Shown here: one piece after another, positions 60,906 through 64,000 of the stretch
Position numbering within the stretch: position 1 is the first letter of the stretch
Layout of the letters: each line of letters starts with the position of its first letter
Assembly (NCBI RefSeq): GCF_021018895.1
Contig: NC_079376.1
Location: forward strand, 11,399,001-11,463,000
Source of the DNA: Seriola aureovittata
Lineage: Eukaryota; Chordata; Actinopteri; Carangiformes; Carangidae
DNA length: 64,000 nt
Direction: 5' to 3'
The notes under the pieces: model-generated
Database searches by the model: none
Seen by the model: the letters and a program-made list of their open reading frames with translations, nothing else
What the model was told of the DNA's origin: nothing
Made by a program: the position numbers and the translations under genes

Positions 60906-61240
60906 AGGGTTGGATGATATGACAATATGTAACATGAGATGAGAGATAGATCAGAGGTTTTGCTATAACATTGATATTGTGGTTGCTGCAGTATCTCTTT
61001 AATGTGTGGTTGTATTAGGCCTTTGGGGGCAGTGTTGCAAATCAATGGACAGGACTGCTTCATGCATGGCAATACTGGATATTTATGACTTTTGGATCAA
61101 TAAGAAAAAGTAATGTGATTTTCAAGGTGTTTAATTTGCTGGATTTTACCCAAATATTGCTCAGTTGATTTTTTTTTTTTCTTAAAATTTACTATATCAT
61201 GATCTGTAGCGATATTATAAAATAATATGTGCCTACAGCA
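60906..61240 (+). repeat. Possible degenerate dispersed repeat ('gggttggatgatatgac' type)
   Basis: CTAGGGTTGGATGATATGAC at the left and TATATCATGATCTGTAGCG followed by ATATTATAAAATAATATG at the right recall a common fish repeat opening 'gggttgggcgatatg'. It is heavily degraded and boundaries are uncertain. Confidence 0.35.
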
Positions 61241-61555
61241 TTTCGTCCATACCACCTGACTTTCTACGGGCTTTGTTTTTTCAAGATCTTTATTAAATAT
61301 TCTAAAGGAGGAGTAAGTGAAGTGGTTATATGAAGAGGTTGCAGTTTGGTCAAACCTTAAATGCGGCTTACGTTGAATGAGGAACCACTCGAGCCGTACC
61401 TGCATCACGGTATGAGTATTCCAACTGTATGGAAATCCTGCATAACAGCAGTCATGACCCCAGCTTATCTCAGACACACAACTGTCTAAACCACCTGGGA
61501 CTCTTTACAGTCTGAAATGTGACTGCTGCCTCTCATTTTCTCACTCTGTCTCTTT

Positions 61556-61565
<10 letters not shown>
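61241..61565. other. Unannotated stretch
   Basis: Nothing recognised apart from pyrimidine-rich sequence leading into the CT tract. Confidence 0.42.

Positions 61566-61600
<35 letters not shown>
61566..61600 (+). repeat. (CT)n microsatellite / polypyrimidine tract
   Basis: About 17 CT units ending directly in CCACAG, so it can also serve as a strong splice-acceptor tract. Confidence 0.93.
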
Positions 61601-61602
<2 letters not shown>

Positions 61603-61605
61603 CAG

Positions 61606-61802
61606 TCTCCCTCCACAACACAGGGATGAGTGATGCTGTCTCTGCCTCGTCTTTGACTGGCAGAATAAACGCAGTTACCACAACAGCAATGCTGGGAGAC
61701 AAACTACAAGCAACAACAGAGGTAGACAGACACACCACAACTGTGACAGCACACGGCAGGAGAGATAAAGCTGTGACAGTGTTTGCAAAGATAGGTGTGT
61801 GA
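61606..61802 (+). CDS. Candidate exon behind the CT tract, unidentified
   Basis: CTCTCTCTCCACAG| at 61605 is an excellent acceptor. The following frame stays open for 65 codons to TGA at 61800-61802 and reads as polar, protein-like sequence: GMSDAVSASSLTGRINAVTT, then MLGDKLQATTEVDRHTTT and RRDKAVTVFAKIG. It has an internal ATG at 61626. It may be a last exon ending at that stop, or an internal exon using GAG|GTAGAC (61722) or ATAG|GTGTGTG (61795). I do not recognise the protein. CT microsatellites end in CAG by chance, so this could be spurious. Confidence 0.3.
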
Positions 61803-62740
61803 GCCCAGCGATGATAACAGAGTTAGGAGGCAGATTCACAAGCATGATACTACGAGAGAAGATTCATACGAATATGAAAGTACAGGAGCATATATCTGGG
61901 CGGGGACACGTTGAAAGGTGGATAGCGACAGTGTAAAACGTTGACTTGGAATATAATCATAACTAGAGTTTGTGTGTTGGTGTGCTACTGTTCTGAGCCT
62001 GTTATTAGTGGGGGAAGGTGGAATAGTGAACGAGATCTATAGAGGCACAGACAGCAACATTCAAATGGTGTTTAGAGCACAGATAGATATGCTATTAGAA
62101 GACCCAGCCACTCAGGAAAAAAAAAATTAGCATTAAAGAAACCTTTTAAGTCCCACCTTGCTCTTTGCTGCCTGTAATTAACACAAGAGAGAGAGATTGA
62201 GACAAAAAGGTAGAGGAGGAAATAAGTAAACTGAGGTGGAGGGGGGGGGCAGGGGGAGGGGGATGGGATGGGAGTGAAAAGCAAACAGGAGCGAAAGATG
62301 GAGATGAAACACTGGAGGCAAAGCAAGGCGCGAGCAGAAGGAAATTTGCACATGAACAGTAAAGCATGCCAGAAAACGGAGCAAGGATGGAACGACTAAA
62401 AGAAACAAACAAAAACGTCAGGATAGAAAAGGAAGCGCTGTGAAGCAGCATAAACAGAGAGATAAAGAAGGATTGACAGGCCAAAAGGGAGACTGCAGAA
62501 ATGTATATAGCATCACGCTGATATTGTCATTCAGTGCAGCAGCCCAGCACCAATGCGCTGATTATGAGAGCATCATTTGAGACTGACAACCTTGTTTCGA
62601 TAGTACAGCATGCCAAACACATTCCCAGCCCCCATCTTTTTCTCTCTGCGTTCTCCTCCTGAGCTCACACAATAGCCGTCTGATGAAGACTGAATGATTG
62701 GAGGAGGAAGGAAGTGAAACGTGAAAGAATAACAGAAAAA
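61803..62740. other. Non-coding stretch, strongly purine-rich on + strand
   Basis: 62170-62480 is mostly A and G. The minus-strand frames covering it (112 codons) are low-complexity Ser/Leu/Phe/Pro sequences and not genes. Confidence 0.5.
62237..62275 (+). other. G-quadruplex-forming tract
   Basis: G-runs of 9, 5, 5, 3 and 3 separated by one- to three-base spacers on the + strand, within a purine-rich stretch. Confidence 0.75.
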
Positions 62741-62770
62741 CACACACACACACACACACACACATACACA
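62741..62770 (+). repeat. (CA)n microsatellite
   Basis: About 14 CA units with one CATA interruption. Confidence 0.92.
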
Positions 62771-64000
62771 CTTGGAGAGGCTGGTGATGGGGAGAGTGCA
62801 AAAAAAAAAACAAAAACCAAAAAAAAAACAGACAGAGAAAAGAGTGGAGAGGAGGTGTGGAGAACATGGGCTCAATGCAGCTGCAATTAAGGGAGCGATT
62901 TTGTGCCAGGGAATATGCTAATTCCTCCTTTGTGTGAGCAGTTGATTGGCCATTGCGCTGCGCACCAGGCGATGAGGGAAGAGGAAGCAGTGGGCTTGGA
63001 CGCCTCTGTCTGGCACAGCGTCCATCACAGGCCTCATTTAGCTACGACATCACAGTTGGCAGGATCGGAGTAAAAAAGACACACTTGTGTCAGATGTCTC
63101 TCCCTGCGTCAGTATGTATACGTACATCTAAGGGATGTAGGGAAGGAGGTGCTAGCTCAATTAGCAAGCTCCAGAGATGGAGAATGGAACAAAGGTACTC
63201 ATTAATAGTCACGTATGACCTTTATATATGAGCTGAGCCTCAATCCACTGAAGACCGGTTGTAATTTTGGACCTGAGGGATGCTGGGAGTACTGAAGGAG
63301 TTCAGACTACAAGGGAGGAAACTGAAGCTACTGTATCATTTCCACTGCAGGTAGTTTTGGTAAGACTGAATCAAAAGATGTAATATATTGCATTTACAAG
63401 CAGAAAGGAGGATTTATGGCAAGATTATTATTGATTATTAAAACAATACATATTAGAGAGAATTACTGCTTCCTTTATCGCTGCAATAGAGCAGCTGATT
63501 GCCTCATTTCATTTTGCAAACATCACATGTATTCAATGTGGAGCCTAAAATAAGCATGACTAGGCCTCTATGCTCTCTGATTCATGGCCCATAATGTTGC
63601 TGAGACATATGTTGTCATTCAGCATATTGCTGCCACGGTAACACATACAATTAGACACTCCTTTTTTTTTTTCTTTTTTTTTTTTTTTGAGCAAACTGGA
63701 GGCAAAGCATTATAAGGCAGCCTCAGCCTGTCAGCTGAGTGTAGCTGGTGATTAGCACACATGTCCCCATGTTATTGCACAGCATGCACTTGAAGAGTGA
63801 AGCAATGTGAGTTAGTATCACTTGATGCGGATCAAGCAGTCCTAGTGTAGTACTTTATTTTAGCATGTACCAAGGGTTTCCTTGTCTATGTGCACAAAAA
63901 GTGCATAAACATAAAGTTGCTTTGTTCTAATCAATAACTAATCAATAATGCAGGGAACACAAGAAAAAGCACAATATAGAGTTGTAGTCCCTAATTGCTA
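62771..64000. other. Unannotated stretch with candidate regulatory sites
   Basis: A-rich at 62799-62830; T-rich tract at 63661-63688. 62880-62980 and 63470-63660 are unique blocks. The latter contains an X-box. No gene supported. Confidence 0.42.
63629..63642 (+). promoter_or_regulatory. Consensus X-box (RFX-type site)
   Basis: GCTGCCACGGTAAC fits GYTRCC-NN-RGYAAC at every position. It lies in AT-rich unique sequence. Binding by an RFX factor is inferred from the motif only. Confidence 0.4.

Noticed and set aside
61020..61036. CTCF-like TTGGGGGCAGTG
   Set aside because: Several core positions differ from the CTCF consensus, and it lies in a probable degenerate repeat.

Overview
The window looks like non-coding DNA from a ray-finned fish, most likely a percomorph teleost. 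The reasons are more than twenty long (CA)n/(GT)n microsatellites, a tRNA-headed SINE with an L2-type (GGAT)n tail, Tc1 and L1-type relics, and several dispersed repeats that I recognise from memory as common in percomorph genomes. There is no operon-like or dense gene organisation. No complete protein-coding gene can be supported. Nearly all open frames are read-through of (CA)n tracts (poly-Thr-His or poly-Cys-Val) or chance frames. The stretch is best read as a gene desert or the inside of very large introns.

Layout: 0-10 kb is microsatellite-rich, with a foldback MITE at 3.04-3.29 kb, an LTR-like or SINE-like repeat at 7.87-8.4 kb and a hairpin repeat at 9.8-10.15 kb. A deleted Tc1-family element lies at 10.63-11.26 kb. 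11.5-21 kb is mostly unique-looking, with two recognisable repeats at 13.98-14.42 kb and several stretches that look like conserved non-coding elements, including an RFX/CCAAT composite site at 19.02 kb. The best coding candidate is a zinc-ribbon exon at 22,114-22,406, flanked by good splice sites. 29.2-32.4 kb is a transposon cluster: a MITE, an L1 relic with part of ORF1 and ORF2, and a Tc1 transposase relic. A long-armed foldback element lies at 37.18-37.68 kb and a nested SINE insertion with a visible target-site duplication at 44.42-44.74 kb. Two copies of one dispersed repeat sit in opposite orientations at 46.8 and 53.2 kb. 59.8 kb carries an uninterrupted run of 35 G. A second exon candidate sits behind a CT tract at 61.6 kb, and a consensus X-box lies at 63.63 kb.

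Working together: no pathway can be assembled. The functional content, if any, is probably cis-regulatory (homeodomain-type TAATTA clusters, X-boxes, unique AT-rich blocks between repeats) plus one or two short exons of unidentified genes. Family names for repeats come from memory of teleost repeats, not from a search. Conservation claims are visual impressions that need alignment.
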